A stretch of 64,000 nt of DNA from Caenorhabditis elegans (taxonomy: Eukaryota; Nematoda; Chromadorea; Rhabditida; Rhabditidae), in the NCBI RefSeq assembly GCF_000002985.6, contig NC_003283.11:20860181-20924180 (forward strand), written 5' to 3'. The notes under the pieces were generated by a model, which worked only from the letters and a program-made list of their open reading frames with translations, was not told where the DNA came from and did not search any database. Made by a program: the position numbers and the translations under genes. This document shows positions 62,881 through 64,000 of this stretch, piece by piece; within the stretch, counting starts at the first letter, position 1, and each line of letters starts with the position of its first letter.

Positions 62881-63816
62881 TTGATCAAATACTACCAAAT
62901 TTCGTAAAGAGACTTTTTGAAAATTTCTCAAAAAAAAAGTTATGGCGGTTCAAAGCTCTGAAAAAAAAGCCCATTTTCAGCTAAAATCAAATTTCTGACA
63001 ATTTCTCGGCGTCGCAGCGTCTGGAACTTGATTTGTATTCAATTATCACTTTTTAATGAACATTATGGTTTTTATTAGGCGTCTTTTTATTTATTTAAGA
63101 ACATTTTCAGACAGTGGGGCACAAATAAAATTTACATTTCCGTGCCCCACCGAAAACGTTTTCGTGCCCCACCGGAAACGAATAAATGTGTCCCATAGGT
63201 ATCGAAAAAATGATCAATATTGGCTGCCAATGGGCTTAAAATGTCTCTCAATCAACGAGTTTATGCGAGATAAATTACCATGGATGAAAGGAATAATATC
63301 AGAAAAGTTTAAAAAAAAAGCCCCTTTGATCCGCCATAAAAAAAAAATTTGTGCATTTGTTTTAAAGTTTCATTATGAAACTTGATGTTTTTGGACCAGT
63401 TTTAGTCTATTTAAGCAAAATAACCACAAATTCTACACCCTTTTAGTTTTCTGAATGTTTACGTGAGCTAAAATCAGAACGGACAAAAACTTTAAAAACC
63501 TCCTGTAAAAGAACCTGGGCTGAGCAAAAGCACATGAAAATTTTTTGAATAAAATATCATACTTCATACACCATATACCCATAAAGTAATAAGAATCTAA
63601 TGGCAACAGAGGATACTGGTAAGAATCTAATGGCGATAGAGGATACTGGGAATTTTTATCTGTAACTTATTGGCATCCTTAATAGCATAAAGGTTTATTG
63701 AATGTTTTCAAGCTATTTTGAAAATTCTTTAATTCCGCGAAGTTTCTTGATTTCTAAATTACTGAACAAAAACCAGCTACTTGCGTAAGGTACTGAACCA
63801 CCTTTCTGGGGATTTG
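62881..63816. repeat. Distal arm of subtelomeric inverted repeat
   Basis: Inverted, nearly identical copy of 60530-61463. Homology begins at TGATCAAATACTACCAAATT and runs to the telomere boundary, where GGGGATTTGCTT matches the proximal AAGCAAATCCACAG (inverted, one mismatch). It is directly adjacent to the telomere, with no intervening unique DNA. Confidence 0.95.
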
Positions 63817-63817
63817 C

Positions 63818-64000
63818 TTAGGCTTAGGCTTAGGCTTAGGCTTAGGCTTAGGCTTAGGCTTAGGCTTAGGCTTAGGCTTAGGCTTAGGCTTAGGCTTAGG
63901 CTTAGGCTTAGGCTTAGGCTTAGGCTTAGGCTTAGGCTTAGGCTTAGGCTTAGGCTTAGGCTTAGGCTTAGGCTTAGGCTTAGGCTTAGGCTTAGGCTTA
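63818..64000. repeat. Telomere, (TTAGGC)n
   Basis: About 30 uninterrupted TTAGGC units running to the window edge. The G-rich strand reads 5' to 3' towards the end, so this is the right-hand end of a chromosome. TTAGGC is the nematode telomere unit. Confidence 0.99.

Overview
This is nematode DNA from the extreme end of a chromosome, almost certainly Caenorhabditis elegans. It is AT-rich with short GT-AG introns and TTTTCAG-type acceptors. The last ~183 bases are an uninterrupted (TTAGGC)n array in the orientation of a right-hand telomere. From memory, unc-80 lies at the right end of chromosome V and the gene order fits that; I had no database to confirm it.

Layout. 1-8.2 kb: the 5' end of a secreted trypsin-like protease gene (minus, runs off the window), a complete TWK two-pore K+ channel (plus, 2801-5563), and a small unrecognised four-exon gene (minus, ~6776-8240). 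8.2-20.4 kb: about 12 kb without convincing genes, holding a (CA)n microsatellite, inverted-repeat elements, GC-rich hairpins and pyrimidine tracts; it is probably upstream and regulatory DNA of unc-80. 20.5-38.6 kb: unc-80 (plus, at least 37 coding exons, ~3,290 residues), the large NALCN/NCA channel partner, with many repeats in its introns. 38.8-43.1 kb: an FAD amine oxidase, probably amx-3 (minus, tail-to-tail with unc-80). 44.0-47.2 kb: an acyl-CoA synthetase-like gene (plus) that lacks the usual catalytic lysine. 47.3-49.6 kb: a peroxisomal acyl-CoA oxidase (minus, tail-to-tail with the synthetase) whose otherwise full-length frame has an in-frame TAA. 50.4-54.2 kb: a tubulin tyrosine ligase-like gene, probably ttll-9 (plus). 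55.3-62.4 kb: a Cys-loop ligand-gated ion channel (plus), the last gene before the telomere.

Functional themes. Three genes concern neuronal excitability (the TWK leak channel, unc-80 and the Cys-loop receptor). Two adjacent convergent genes concern acyl-CoA metabolism. One gene is a probable ciliary tubulin glutamylase. No operon is evident.

The most unusual structure is subtelomeric. A nearly identical ~0.93 kb inverted repeat (60.53-61.46 and 62.88-63.82 kb) flanks the last exon (M4) of the ion-channel gene, and the telomere begins exactly at the outer edge of the distal arm. Diverged relatives of this repeat lie at 7.6-7.9 and 49.9-50.3 kb. Many introns carry short palindromic non-autonomous elements of at least eight families, some nested. 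Exon boundaries were worked out by hand and may be off by one or two bases.
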